DNA of 61,122 nt from Candidatus Methylomirabilis sp. Its GTDB lineage: Bacteria; Muiribacteriota; Ozemobacteria; Ozemobacterales; Ozemobacteraceae. The stretch is taken from the NCBI GenBank assembly GCA_020722725.1, contig DYKG01000019.1:1-61122 (forward strand). The letters are read 5' to 3'. Made by a program: the position numbers and the translations under genes. Below, piece after piece: positions 27,901-35,563 of this stretch (the first letter of the stretch is position 1; every line of letters begins with the position of its first letter). The notes under the pieces are model-generated. The model saw only the letters and a list, made by a program, of their open reading frames with translations, had not been told where the DNA came from and did not search any database.

Positions 27901-28804
27901 CTTTGAAGAAGGCATTCAGCCTAGAATCAGAGATGTTTTCGGCGAGGAACCTGGGGTTGGGCCAGATGGCGATTCTCGCCTGACCATTCTGTTGACCGAT
28001 TCAATGAGTCAGGGAATTGCGGGTATTTTCTACGGCGCCGATCTTTTTGCCAATGACCCGGGTGATATTCAGCTGAAAGAAAGCAATGGCAGAAAGATTT
28101 TCTACCTGAAATACAGTCTGGCAAGCGAAATTACTCGCTACGGAACCATGGCCCACGAATTTCAGCACATGGTTAATTTCTGGCAGAAAAGAACCGTTGC
28201 CGGGTCAGGGGTTTTTGAAGAAACCTGGTTGAATGAAGGAATGTCGAAGTATGCCGAAGAAGTCTGCGGCTATGGAATTCTGCAGGGTGATGAGAATACG
28301 GCTCTGCTTATCAAGCTTTCACAGGAAAATTTCAACAATCTTTCGCTGACCGACTGGACTGGTATGAACAGCTATGGCATGTCGTATCTGTTCGTTCGCT
28401 TTCTGGCGCAGGAAAACCGGTACGGAACAACCTACCGTGAAGTCACCCGGGGCCTGATTTCTTCTTCTCTTACCGGAAAAGCTAATGTTGAAGCCATTAC
28501 CCGCGAAAGCTTCGATCAGACCCTGGCACGCTGGGGAATCAGTCTTTATTTGAACAATCATGCCACCACTGACCCTCAACAATATGGGCTTCAGGGATTG
28601 AATCTTACCGGGCAGTTTGCCGGCGTTACTTTACCTGGCTTCAAGGCTGAGGTCATGAATACGGGAAATCAAATAAACGTTGGATTGCTGCCGGATGGAA
28701 TTCGCGCTTTCGTTCGTCAGTCTTCCGGCTCAGCGCTTACCGAATTTGAATTGACCGGTTTCAGCAGCAGCATGAAAATTTGGCTGTTTGACCAGAGGCA
28801 ATAA
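24947..28804 (+). CDS. Lipoprotein with Ig/fibronectin-like modules and HEFQH metallopeptidase domain
   Basis: The 1285-residue protein has a lipobox (FFMGC, Cys about residue 21). A carboxypeptidase-regulatory-like domain (about 35-125) and a PKD/Ig-like module (about 225-320) follow. Next come four fibronectin III-like modules (about 325-725) built around SxDPDGDxxTYD and YYWQVxAxD motifs, then a Big_5-like Ig domain (about 727-830). A C-terminal peptidase domain has zinc motif HEFQH (His1070, Glu1071, His1074) and Glu1097 in WLNEG, which resembles the M30 hyicolysin family. It is the last gene of the pseudopilin operon (31-base gap). The likely role is cell-surface proteolysis or maturation of exported proteins; a substrate carried by the pseudopilus is possible. 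Confidence 0.85.
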   Translation: MTVRVKLVLVLLFGTLFFMGCGSSDGGLNDWVKPASVAVVANIEGTIGAPIVAGNLVAPSMLVSVKGTKVFVEEKPEYICEADETGRFIIRNVPAGKYHLVADLVSGVTTYRKRTDQINLTGECATLKLNDPVQLSVAPYRLKINVSDMNTRAVLNSARLKAWGRDYFCDISGTGEVGPMPQGVWPVSVEVVGYQSLTFLAGFDSKKSGQLYIKMAPLTAVDKNRAPVVEIEQGFSTIRTNGQGTFSASGFDPDGDSITYSWTTSAGYFLQNTGGSTVFTAPPQDGTVAITLTAKDSKGAESKCVLQLAVLSGGGLPPNPNNRPPLAATDPIPANQAINLGAEVMLRWSGSDPDGDALTYDLFFAERGSELALKAENLSQTSYQLVSLKANATYFWMVICRDIYGAISQSPVTWQFTTGDQSNYSPYQPANPFPQDLSIDQLPSLQLSWTGGDPDLNDILTYTIMLGQDKTAMTVATSTRQTSYSLQNLELGKTYYWQVIAADNRGKETNGPVWQFSVYAPANRAPSDPVLLNPASGATNIAIDAQMRWESSDPDGDAMTFDVFLGKAFPLEKVGSALLAPAYLPSPYLEYSSRYYLQVVVRDARGLTNANSPVWSFETSAKTNGSPNVPTAVYPSDAGTGVSLKPVFTWTGGDPDGDAVTYDFYLTETLPMGESLARNLTEARYASLVNLEKGRKYYWQIVARDSGGHVVESTVFSFFTVSDVDLEAPRLVSVTPADNSSAVGVDAEVKVVFSEPVNQTLAVNAFSFTPAISGSWTWENDASAKFWPTKPWAPGSYHRFVIADNQIKDTAGNTMATGGTYRFTIASAIPIPSGYRSSGFPLAVVSGDTAEISVPELQSGAKSWAVAVAGSGGSNFLVRASHRDDWIKSSPEAAFREFEKHLAGKPFPEIMTGKRGLHASLRASQDIGSETEFYIPSYGSVATSTAYPGNRIRAKCLGISGSAYVYVDNSISNPSSSLISEVRLRFEEGIQPRIRDVFGEEPGVGPDGDSRLTILLTDSMSQGIAGIFYGADLFANDPGDIQLKESNGRKIFYLKYSLASEITRYGTMAHEFQHMVNFWQKRTVAGSGVFEETWLNEGMSKYAEEVCGYGILQGDENTALLIKLSQENFNNLSLTDWTGMNSYGMSYLFVRFLAQENRYGTTYREVTRGLISSSLTGKANVEAITRESFDQTLARWGISLYLNNHATTDPQQYGLQGLNLTGQFAGVTLPGFKAEVMNTGNQINVGLLPDGIRAFVRQSSGSALTEFELTGFSSSMKIWLFDQRQ

Positions 28805-28845
28805 AAGTCTGGCTGAATAGGTGTTCGAATTTCTTTGCCGCAGGT

Positions 28846-29004
28846 TCAGGCTGATTGAAAGATCAGGAATGCGGTAGCAAAAAGAAAGAACCAGATCGAA
28901 ATAACCCCAATGATGTTCCAGTCAAAATCTGATTCCAGACGCTGAATCAGGCCGACGGGTTCTTCTTTGTTTTCGGGTGTGACCGGTTGATTATTTTCGC
29001 TCAT
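28846..29004 (-). CDS. Small single-pass membrane protein (52 aa)
   Basis: A short gene found by reading the gap. Its ATG overlaps the stop of the upstream coiled-coil gene (ATGA), a strong sign of translational coupling. The protein has a polar, acidic N-terminal half (SENNQPVTPENKEEPVG) and one C-terminal hydrophobic helix (about residues 29-49) ending FLIFQSA. It probably anchors in the cytoplasmic membrane with the N-terminus facing the cytoplasm. I recognise no family. It may tether the GrpE-like protein encoded upstream to the membrane (inference). Confidence 0.7.
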   Translation of the reverse strand: MSENNQPVTPENKEEPVGLIQRLESDFDWNIIGVISIWFFLFATAFLIFQSA

Positions 29005-30605
29005 TGCGGGCTTACCACAGTGCCTTCGGCTTTGGTCAGCAGGTTCTGGCGTTTGATGATTTCGCCATTATCAGGATGTTCGCGTGAAATTATCTTAATC
29101 AAAGCGCTGGCAGATTTAAAATTATTCTGTTTGATCAGTTCGTCGAGAAGGACGAGGTTAGGTTCAACCGATGCCGGATGCGTTGGCAGGTCGCGTTTGC
29201 TGGTGCCATCGGGTGCGGTGAGTTCAAGGCCGCATTTCGGGCAGAAAAAATCGTGGCTGCGGCAGGGGTTTTTGCATTCGCCACAGGTGAAACTGCTTTT
29301 GCCAACCCAGACCAGGGCACGCTGTATGAGACGATTTCCTGAAATGAAGCCTGGGCTTTCTTCAAAAATGATGGTGTTATCTGGCAAAAATTCGCTGCGG
29401 AAAGACTTAACTGCTTTATGTACCTTGCTGTCGAAAATCTGACCCACAGAAAGAACCTTTTGAATGGCATTGGATTTCTGCAGAATTCCGATGGCATCAC
29501 GAGCCTTCTGAAAAATATCTTTGTTTTCAGGGCTTAGACTGAAGCGGTTCGCGGTTGAAGTCAGGGTTTCAAACAGAAAAATGCATTCTTCGGGAGAGAA
29601 TGAGAATTTTTCTCCACGCGAACTGTTTTCGCGTGCATTGATCAGGCTGCGCAGGGTTGCTTCCAGGTCGATAATGCGCTGCTGCAATTCTTCCTTTTCA
29701 TTCATCAGCACTTCGGGATTGCGTTTTTCAAGTGTTTCTCTGTAGGTGGAAAGTTTTGCAGTGGCTTCTTTTAATGCCGATTCGAGGTAAGAAATTTTTG
29801 CTTCGGCAGAAGCGATGTTGTTTTTGAAAACTTCTGGCGAGGGCATTGAAGACAGATCGGCTTCAAGCATGCTGATGCGCTGTCGCAATGACTGATTTTC
29901 ACTTCTGGCCAGTTCGATCTGCACAAGTTGCGATTTAAGCGACTCAATTTCTGATTTGTCCATTTTCATGGCTTCCATCAGAGTTTCTTTGGCCCTGGTC
30001 AGTTCAATTTCTTTGTTTTGAAGAGCCTGACGAAGTTTGTTGTTAGTTTCGCTATCGCGGGCGAGCTGATTTTCAAGATTGGCAATTTCAAGTTTAAGCT
30101 CTTCGATGTAGCGATTATCTGAGACCGGAACCTGAACTTCGACCGGTATCTGCACAGGCACTTCGGCCGGCACCCGAACTTCTTTGATAATTTCACGGGT
30201 TGAAGTGGGTGCATTATTAAGCTGTTCTCTGGTCTCAGCCAACTCCCGTTCAAGTTTTTCAATCTGCTGACGGCGGGTGTCGAAATCGGTGTTAAGCTTG
30301 AAAAGTCTTTCATTAAGATCCTGGGATTTATTCATTTCCAGGAACAGAGACTCTTCAAGCTTGGTGTTGGTTTGCTTCAGCGCATTAAGTTCTTTTTCCA
30401 GGTCTTTGTATTCTTCAGAACCGCGCGGATCATGGAAAGCGGCACCTTCAAGCTGAACGATTGCGGTTCGCAGGGTAAAGGTTATGTTCTGAACCTGCTT
30501 TAGAACTTCTTCTTTAGTGTTTTTCGAGGATAACGAAGGAACCTGGCCCTTTAAATAGACCAGAAGATTTCGTACAACTTCTTCGAATGATAGATATTTA
30601 GCCAT
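29001..30605 (-). CDS. Coiled-coil protein with GrpE-like domain and zinc ribbon
   Basis: The 534-residue protein has a short N-terminal helical domain and long coiled coils (about 65-325), interrupted by a Val/Pro-rich linker near 145-162 (VPAEVPVQIPVEVQVPV). A segment follows (about 335-440) whose pattern matches the GrpE helical bundle plus beta-wing: VGQIFDSKVHKAV, then DNTIIFEESPGFISGNRLIQRALVWVG. Next is a four-cysteine zinc ribbon, CGECKNPC and CPKCG (about 440-458), and a helical tail. The GrpE resemblance is read by eye and is the main support for a chaperone-related role; it does not replace the standard grpE at 13182. It is coupled to the small membrane protein downstream. An alternative is a structural scaffold that has borrowed the fold. 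Confidence 0.75.
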   Translation of the reverse strand: MAKYLSFEEVVRNLLVYLKGQVPSLSSKNTKEEVLKQVQNITFTLRTAIVQLEGAAFHDPRGSEEYKDLEKELNALKQTNTKLEESLFLEMNKSQDLNERLFKLNTDFDTRRQQIEKLERELAETREQLNNAPTSTREIIKEVRVPAEVPVQIPVEVQVPVSDNRYIEELKLEIANLENQLARDSETNNKLRQALQNKEIELTRAKETLMEAMKMDKSEIESLKSQLVQIELARSENQSLRQRISMLEADLSSMPSPEVFKNNIASAEAKISYLESALKEATAKLSTYRETLEKRNPEVLMNEKEELQQRIIDLEATLRSLINARENSSRGEKFSFSPEECIFLFETLTSTANRFSLSPENKDIFQKARDAIGILQKSNAIQKVLSVGQIFDSKVHKAVKSFRSEFLPDNTIIFEESPGFISGNRLIQRALVWVGKSSFTCGECKNPCRSHDFFCPKCGLELTAPDGTSKRDLPTHPASVEPNLVLLDELIKQNNFKSASALIKIISREHPDNGEIIKRQNLLTKAEGTVVSPQ

Positions 30606-30664
30606 GTTTAATTGCTATCTCAGGGCAGATTACTTAAAAAACTGTTTTATTTCAAGCACTTTAT

Positions 30665-30826
30665 TTATTTATCGGCCTTTTTTGCTTTATATAAACCATA
30701 ACAGACAAAATATGCAAAAAGGGTTACTGCGACGATGGAAAATTCAACTTCGAATGAAATACTGTTCACCACAGTGTTTTCACCGTAAGTTCGGCGCAGG
30801 TTTTCTACTTTGATCGCAGTTTGCAT
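30665..30826 (-). CDS. 53-aa chimeric ORF: ABC-ATPase N-terminus joined to a membrane helix
   Basis: This short ORF has GAGG at six-base spacing before its ATG. The first 28 residues, MQTAIKVENLRRTYG then ENTVVNSISFEVE, match the start of ABC-2 type transporter ATPases, up to the point just before the Walker A loop. The frame then runs directly into FSIVAVTLFAYFVCYGLYKA, a hydrophobic helix with a lysine-rich end like the last helix of an ABC-2 permease. No nucleotide-binding motif remains. The simplest reading is an in-frame internal deletion that removed most of an ATPase-permease pair. Whether the remnant is expressed as a small membrane protein is open. Confidence 0.55.
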   Translation of the reverse strand: MQTAIKVENLRRTYGENTVVNSISFEVEFSIVAVTLFAYFVCYGLYKAKKADK

Positions 30827-30876
30827 AACTTGCCTCGACATAGTGAATTTTATTTAATGTTAGAGATTGTAACAGA

Positions 30877-30905
30877 TTGACAGTTTAATTTCATTGTGGT
30901 TGAAT
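30877..30905 (+). promoter_or_regulatory. Predicted sigma70-type promoter of the Tad-motor operon
   Basis: TTGACA (30877-30882), a 17-base spacer and TTGAAT (30900-30905). The start codon is 23 bases further on, so the 5' leader would be short. Confidence 0.6.
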
Positions 30906-30928
30906 AGTTTGTCCAGGAAAGAGAGGCT

Positions 30929-33013
30929 ATGAGAAAAGAAAATACTTGTGCTTCAACCTTCATTGTAACCAGCTTTCAGGGTGGTATCGGCAAGTCTTTT
31001 GTCGCGCTTTCATTCGCTCAGGCGTTGCGTGAAAAAACCGGTAAACCTGTTGCTATTGTAGAATACAACTTTTTAAAGCCTTCAACGCTAGTAGAAACAT
31101 ACCATACAGAAGTTGAGGTGAAGAACAGCTTTCTCGACTTCTATTCAGGCAACTGGGCTGGCATGAGCGGCAAATCGATAACCCAGTTTTTTGCCGAGAA
31201 AGACGGCCTTTATATCATTCCTTTCAGCGGCAATCATCAGGGGCAGACCCTTGAAACCAGATTTCATCTGAATGAAAATGATTTGTGTGATTCGATAAAT
31301 CATCTTATTAAAGCGTTCGAAAGTCTGGAAGGCTACGTGGTTTTTGACCTGCCATTCCATTTAACCCCGGTTCCTTTGTTTTTAATGTATCGAGCTGATG
31401 TTCTGATGTATGTTTACACACCCAGCCCACCCTCGCCGTCTTTTGCCCAGAAGTTTGTCGAAGAAGCCGGGCGGCGTGATGAGCTGAAAAAGAAAATTTT
31501 CTGGCTGCGCAATCATGTTGATCCTGAAAGTGACGGGTATGAATCGAGCCTGTTCGACCCTGAGCATGCGATTTTTCTTGGCGGTGAAATTACTGGCAGC
31601 AAAGACGACAACCGGATTTCCGGCTGTTTCAGAGAACTGGTCGAGAAAGCTGTTAAACTACCGGCTCTCGGATGTTTGCCAGGCGAAGTTGAGCACGATT
31701 ATAATACGTTTCCAGAAGAATTTGCCTCTTATCTTAAGAAGTTGCGTGCCTCGGTGGTAAATGAGCTTGAGAACCGTTTTGGAATAAGTGACCATGAACT
31801 GCGTGATCATGTTGAAGAAAAAATTAATGATGCCTTCAGAAAAAACCCACCTCCCCAGATTCCAGGCCATAATGCTGAATCTGAAGTGAAAAAATATCTG
31901 GTAGATGAAATTCTTGGTCTCGGGCCCCTGGAAGAATTCATGCGTGACGATGAGGTTGATGAAATAATGGTTAACGGGCCTGACCGGATTTTTGTGGAAA
32001 AGAATGGGCGCCTATTGCTTACTGAGCGCAAATTTAATAATGCAGACCATGTGCGAACGGTAATCGAAAGAATTCTGATGCCGGTGGGAAGAACAGTTAA
32101 TGAACGTACCCCCTATGTGGATGCGCGACTGTCTGATGGTTCGCGAGTGCATGCCATTATTCCGCCTCTGTCTTTAACTGGGCCAATGCTGACTATTAGA
32201 AGGTTTTCAAAAATACCATACGGTATGGACGATCTTGTTTATCGCTTCAAGAGTGTTACTCCGGAGTTGGCTGAATTTTTAAAACTTTGTGTTCACCTCA
32301 AGAAAAACATTATCGTTTCAGGTGGAGCAAGTTCTGGCAAAACCACGTTGTTGAATGTTCTTTCAAATTATATTCTGCCGAGCGAGCGGGTAATCTGCAT
32401 TGAAGATTCAGCTGAGTTGCGGCTTGGCCAATTGAACCTGGGGCGACTGGAAGCCAGGCAGCAGGGCACTGAAGCAAAAACACAGGTGACCATCAGAGAC
32501 CTGGTTAGAAACGCTCTAAGAATGAGGCCCGACCGCATAATTGTGGGCGAATGCCGTGGAGCGGAAGCTCTCGATATGCTGCAGGCGATGAATACGGGCC
32601 ATGACGGGTCGCTGACCACATTACACGCAAATTCACCCAGAGATGCGCTGGCACGACTTGAGACAATGGTTCTGATGGCAGGGGTTGATTTGCCCCTGAG
32701 GGCTATCAGAGAGCAGATTGCCAGTTCAGTCAACATCGTTGTGCAAAACGGTCGCCTGGCAGATGGAAACCGCAAATTGCTTGAAGTGGTAGAAGTGACA
32801 GGCATTGAAGATACGATCATCAAAGCTCAGACAATCTTTAAATTTCAGAAAAAATGGATCGACGAGGATGGTAGAGTTGTTGGAGAAATTGCCCCAACCG
32901 GCGTGATTCCTGAGTTTATTCGCGCAATCCCAGGCAGTTTTCTGGAAAAGCACACTTACCTGTTTAAACCAACAAAAACAATAGAAGCGCCTGAGGAGGT
33001 AGCAGAAAAATGA
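30929..33013 (+). CDS. tadA: TadZ/CpaE-like and TadA/CpaF secretion ATPase fusion
   Basis: The 694-residue protein joins two Tad-pilus functions. Residues 1 to about 285 form a MinD/CpaE-like domain with a deviant P-loop (QGGIGKS, 17-23), the type that localises the Tad machine. Residues about 305-670 are a TadA/CpaF hexameric ATPase: DEIMVNGPDRIFVEKNGRL, Walker A GGASSGKTT (465-473), Asp-box ICIEDSAEL, Walker B RIIVGECRG (536-544) and the His-box segment TTLHANSP. TadA homologues alone are usually 400-500 residues. GAGAGG precedes the ATG. The stop overlaps the start of the TadB-TadC gene (ATGA). It should power assembly of a Flp-type filament, but no pilin, secretin or TadV gene is nearby. 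Confidence 0.93.
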   Translation: MRKENTCASTFIVTSFQGGIGKSFVALSFAQALREKTGKPVAIVEYNFLKPSTLVETYHTEVEVKNSFLDFYSGNWAGMSGKSITQFFAEKDGLYIIPFSGNHQGQTLETRFHLNENDLCDSINHLIKAFESLEGYVVFDLPFHLTPVPLFLMYRADVLMYVYTPSPPSPSFAQKFVEEAGRRDELKKKIFWLRNHVDPESDGYESSLFDPEHAIFLGGEITGSKDDNRISGCFRELVEKAVKLPALGCLPGEVEHDYNTFPEEFASYLKKLRASVVNELENRFGISDHELRDHVEEKINDAFRKNPPPQIPGHNAESEVKKYLVDEILGLGPLEEFMRDDEVDEIMVNGPDRIFVEKNGRLLLTERKFNNADHVRTVIERILMPVGRTVNERTPYVDARLSDGSRVHAIIPPLSLTGPMLTIRRFSKIPYGMDDLVYRFKSVTPELAEFLKLCVHLKKNIIVSGGASSGKTTLLNVLSNYILPSERVICIEDSAELRLGQLNLGRLEARQQGTEAKTQVTIRDLVRNALRMRPDRIIVGECRGAEALDMLQAMNTGHDGSLTTLHANSPRDALARLETMVLMAGVDLPLRAIREQIASSVNIVVQNGRLADGNRKLLEVVEVTGIEDTIIKAQTIFKFQKKWIDEDGRVVGEIAPTGVIPEFIRAIPGSFLEKHTYLFKPTKTIEAPEEVAEK

Positions 33014-34764
33014 CATTATTCCCGGCCATCAAAATGTTAGCGATATTGGGAGTCATTGTCGGCATTTATTTCTTTCTTGAAGATCAGCTCGACCTTAGTC
33101 TTGATATTAAAGGCTCGGCTAAAGACAAAGAAGAAGGTCGTCGTTCCAAGTATCTTCAAAGCGTTACTGGTGCCAGTCTTGAAGACCAGTTGATTGAAGT
33201 TCTTTTGATGATCAGCTCGAGTCTTAAAGCGGGTCGCAACCTTGACCAGGCGTTTGAACTGGTTGCCGTATCGACTCCTCCTCCGATCTGCAACGAATTT
33301 CGCTCGCTGGTTCAAGAAAGAAGACTTGGGGTTCCCATGGTCGAAGCCCTTTCAAACTTGGCTTCCCGCGTTCCCAGCCCAGACCTTAAACTGGCGGTAA
33401 ACGCCACAATTTTTCAGCAGGAAACCGGTGGTAATCTTGAAGATCTGTACCGCCAGATCGTTCTGACCGTTGCCGAGCGCAAGAAAATCATGGGTAAAGT
33501 TGTCGCTGGTACTGCGCATGCCAGACTTTCAGGAAACCTGGTGGGTTCGATCCCTCTGGTTCTTGCTGTGGTAATTACAACTTTCCATCCCCAGTATCTG
33601 ATACCAATGCTCCAGAACCCTTATGGCCAGGTAGTTCTGATTCTTTCTCTGAGCGCTGCCATTGTTGGACTTCTGTTTATCAACCGTATGACTGCATCCA
33701 TTCTTCCCGATGCTGAAGATGCGATGATCAGTACCAATGAAGCAAGGTCTCGCGGACGGAGTCGCTGGAAACTTTTCAGACCGATTCTTGCGCCTCTGGC
33801 GGCAATAAATTCTCAGGTTCCTGGAGAATGGTTTTCAAAGGTAAGGCTTGAAACCAAATTTTTGCTTGAAGCTTCAAACAAAGCCAATGAATTCACTCCC
33901 GATGAATTCGTCGGCATTATGGAGCTCGCCGCAATTGCCTTTCTCAGTCTGCTGATCATTTTCATCAACCCGTTTGCCCTGGGTATGCTGGGATGGGTTG
34001 TGCTCATTCTTCTGATTCCAATTGGGTTCAGGCTTCCAAGAATTTATCTTGCTCACCTGATTCGCAAGCGTCAGAAAAATATTGAATTTGAGCTGCCTTA
34101 TGTGATCGACCTGCTTTCGCTGGCCATTGAATCGGGGCTCGATCTTACCGGCGGTATAGCGAAAGTTGTTGAAAAACAAAGAAATACAGATATCATCGTT
34201 GAATTCAAAATGTTTCTTCAGGACCTCAAGGTCGGGAAAAGCATGGAAGAAGGCCTGGCAGACATGGCGGAGCGCGTCAGGGTTCTGTCGTTTTTCTCGT
34301 TCGTCAGCTCTTTGATTCAGGCTCAGCGACTTGGCGCGGAAATTGGCCCGACTTTGAGAGCTCAGGCAGAGCAGATGCGATATCAACGCATGATTCTTGC
34401 TGAAGAACGGGTTAACAAATTACCGGTAAAATTGCTGGTTCCTCTGGTATTCTTTATTTTCCCCAGTATCTCGGTTCTTTTGATCGGACCAGCAATTCTC
34501 CAGGTTCAGCAGAATTTTCCGACCGTGATAAGAGAAGAAGCAAAAACTCAGGGGGGGGCGGATTCTGCTGCCACCAGCTCTTCAGCTCCTGCTGATCTTT
34601 CTAATTCAATCATTTTAAAAGATCGATTGAAAAACGTTGCTCCTGCGACCCCGGTTAAAGGTGGCAAGGTAAATGAAGTTTCCCCGAAACCAACGACTGT
34701 GGTGCCGGTAAAACCGCCGGTTACGGCTCCTCAGGTTCCGCCATCCGATGAGAATGAGATGTGA
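33010..34764 (+). CDS. TadB-TadC fusion, inner-membrane platform of the Tad apparatus
   Basis: A 584-residue membrane protein with two type II secretion F (T2SSF) domains in tandem. The first (about 55-195, LEDQLIEVLLMISSSLKAGRNLDQAF then ETGGNLEDLYRQI) matches TadB. The second (about 355-500, IEFELPYVIDLLSLAIESGLDLTGGI then RLGAEIGPTLRAQAEQMR) matches TadC. Each is bracketed by hydrophobic helices (about 5-23, 175-225, 300-345, 475-500). TadB and TadC are normally separate proteins of about 300 residues. A Pro/Val/Ser-rich tail (about 510-584) has no counterpart in the family. It is coupled to the ATPase gene by a four-base overlap. It should form the platform on which the ATPase acts. Confidence 0.93.
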   Translation: MTLFPAIKMLAILGVIVGIYFFLEDQLDLSLDIKGSAKDKEEGRRSKYLQSVTGASLEDQLIEVLLMISSSLKAGRNLDQAFELVAVSTPPPICNEFRSLVQERRLGVPMVEALSNLASRVPSPDLKLAVNATIFQQETGGNLEDLYRQIVLTVAERKKIMGKVVAGTAHARLSGNLVGSIPLVLAVVITTFHPQYLIPMLQNPYGQVVLILSLSAAIVGLLFINRMTASILPDAEDAMISTNEARSRGRSRWKLFRPILAPLAAINSQVPGEWFSKVRLETKFLLEASNKANEFTPDEFVGIMELAAIAFLSLLIIFINPFALGMLGWVVLILLIPIGFRLPRIYLAHLIRKRQKNIEFELPYVIDLLSLAIESGLDLTGGIAKVVEKQRNTDIIVEFKMFLQDLKVGKSMEEGLADMAERVRVLSFFSFVSSLIQAQRLGAEIGPTLRAQAEQMRYQRMILAEERVNKLPVKLLVPLVFFIFPSISVLLIGPAILQVQQNFPTVIREEAKTQGGADSAATSSSAPADLSNSIILKDRLKNVAPATPVKGGKVNEVSPKPTTVVPVKPPVTAPQVPPSDENEM

Positions 34765-35272
34765 AAGACCTGTAATTTTAATCAGCAGTTGTCTGTTGGG
34801 GCTGAAATGCAATTATAAAGCTGAAACCTCTTCTGCATGGCAGGAGGGGTTTTTGGCTTCAGTAAAAAAACTTGTCGATGCAGGCGCCTTTATTTTACCA
34901 ATCTGTCCCGAGCAGATGGGTGGAATGCCGACCCCAAGGGTTCCTTCTGAATTGCAGAATACGGCGGCTGAAATTTTCGAAGGAAAAGGCAGGATTCTTA
35001 ACCGAAACGGGGAAGATGTTACTGGTTGTTTTTTGAAAGGAGCCAGAGAAGCGGCTTATTTGGCGCAAATGTTTTCTGCAAAGCTGGCTGTTTTAAAGAG
35101 TAAAAGCCCATCATGCGGTATTAAGAAAATATATGATGGGAATTTTTCAGGAAGATTAATCGAGAGCAGGGGAATGACGGCGCAGGCCTTATATGATTCG
35201 GGTCTAAGGCTTTTTGACGAGAAAGACCTTGATGAAACCGAAGAAATAGAACATCTGCTATTTCAATTTTAA
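34748..35272 (+). CDS. DUF523 family protein
   Basis: The 174-residue protein has the DUF523 landmarks: an N-terminal ISSCLLGLKCNYK segment, CPEQMGGMPTPR, and KSKSPSCG in the middle, with four cysteines suited to metal or cluster binding. The biochemical function of the family is not firmly known. The gene overlaps the end of the TadB-TadC gene by 17 bases; start codons at 34748 and 34754 are both possible and neither has a strong ribosome site, suggesting coupling to the upstream gene. A link to the Tad system is not established and may be only transcriptional. Confidence 0.85.
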   Translation: MRMRCERPVILISSCLLGLKCNYKAETSSAWQEGFLASVKKLVDAGAFILPICPEQMGGMPTPRVPSELQNTAAEIFEGKGRILNRNGEDVTGCFLKGAREAAYLAQMFSAKLAVLKSKSPSCGIKKIYDGNFSGRLIESRGMTAQALYDSGLRLFDEKDLDETEEIEHLLFQF

Positions 35273-35416
35273 ATGGTTTGTACAGCAAGGCTTTTGACTG
35301 TACCCTGTTTGGCTTCGGTCGTGCCTGTCCATGATTTTGGAAATTTTTTTTGAAAAAAAAGCCCGAAGGCATTGATTGATAATGGTTTGAATTGGTACAT
35401 AAAAACTTTTTTTGGC

Positions 35417-35434
35417 GGCAGAATTACTTCTGCC
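35417..35434. repeat. Small intergenic hairpin
   Basis: GGCAGAA, TTAC, TTCTGCC: a seven-base perfect stem in the 290-base gap between the DUF523 gene and the next gene. No T run follows it on the plus strand. The rest of this gap holds no gene that I can support. Confidence 0.5.
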
Positions 35435-35475
35435 CTAGAACCCCGAGTGTACGCCACTTTGTGCAAAATTATGTA

Positions 35476-35504
35476 TTGACCATACCAGCTTCGTTTGTTA
35501 TTAT
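35476..35504 (+). promoter_or_regulatory. Predicted sigma70-type promoter of the membrane-protein gene at 35564
   Basis: TTGACC (35476-35481), a 17-base spacer and TATTAT (35499-35504). The start codon is 60 bases downstream. Confidence 0.7.
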
Positions 35505-35563
35505 CGGCTTCACCTGAATGTTTGTTAAGAAATATAAAGTTTGCGTCTGGGGAAATTTAGAGT

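Noticed and set aside
30929-35272. Tad pilin (Flp), secretin or TadV near the Tad motor
   Set aside because: Looked for a short Flp-type prepilin, secretin repeats and an A24 peptidase on both strands and found none in the window.
35417-35434. Hairpin as a terminator of the DUF523 gene
   Set aside because: No T run follows on the plus strand, and it is about 145 bases past the stop.
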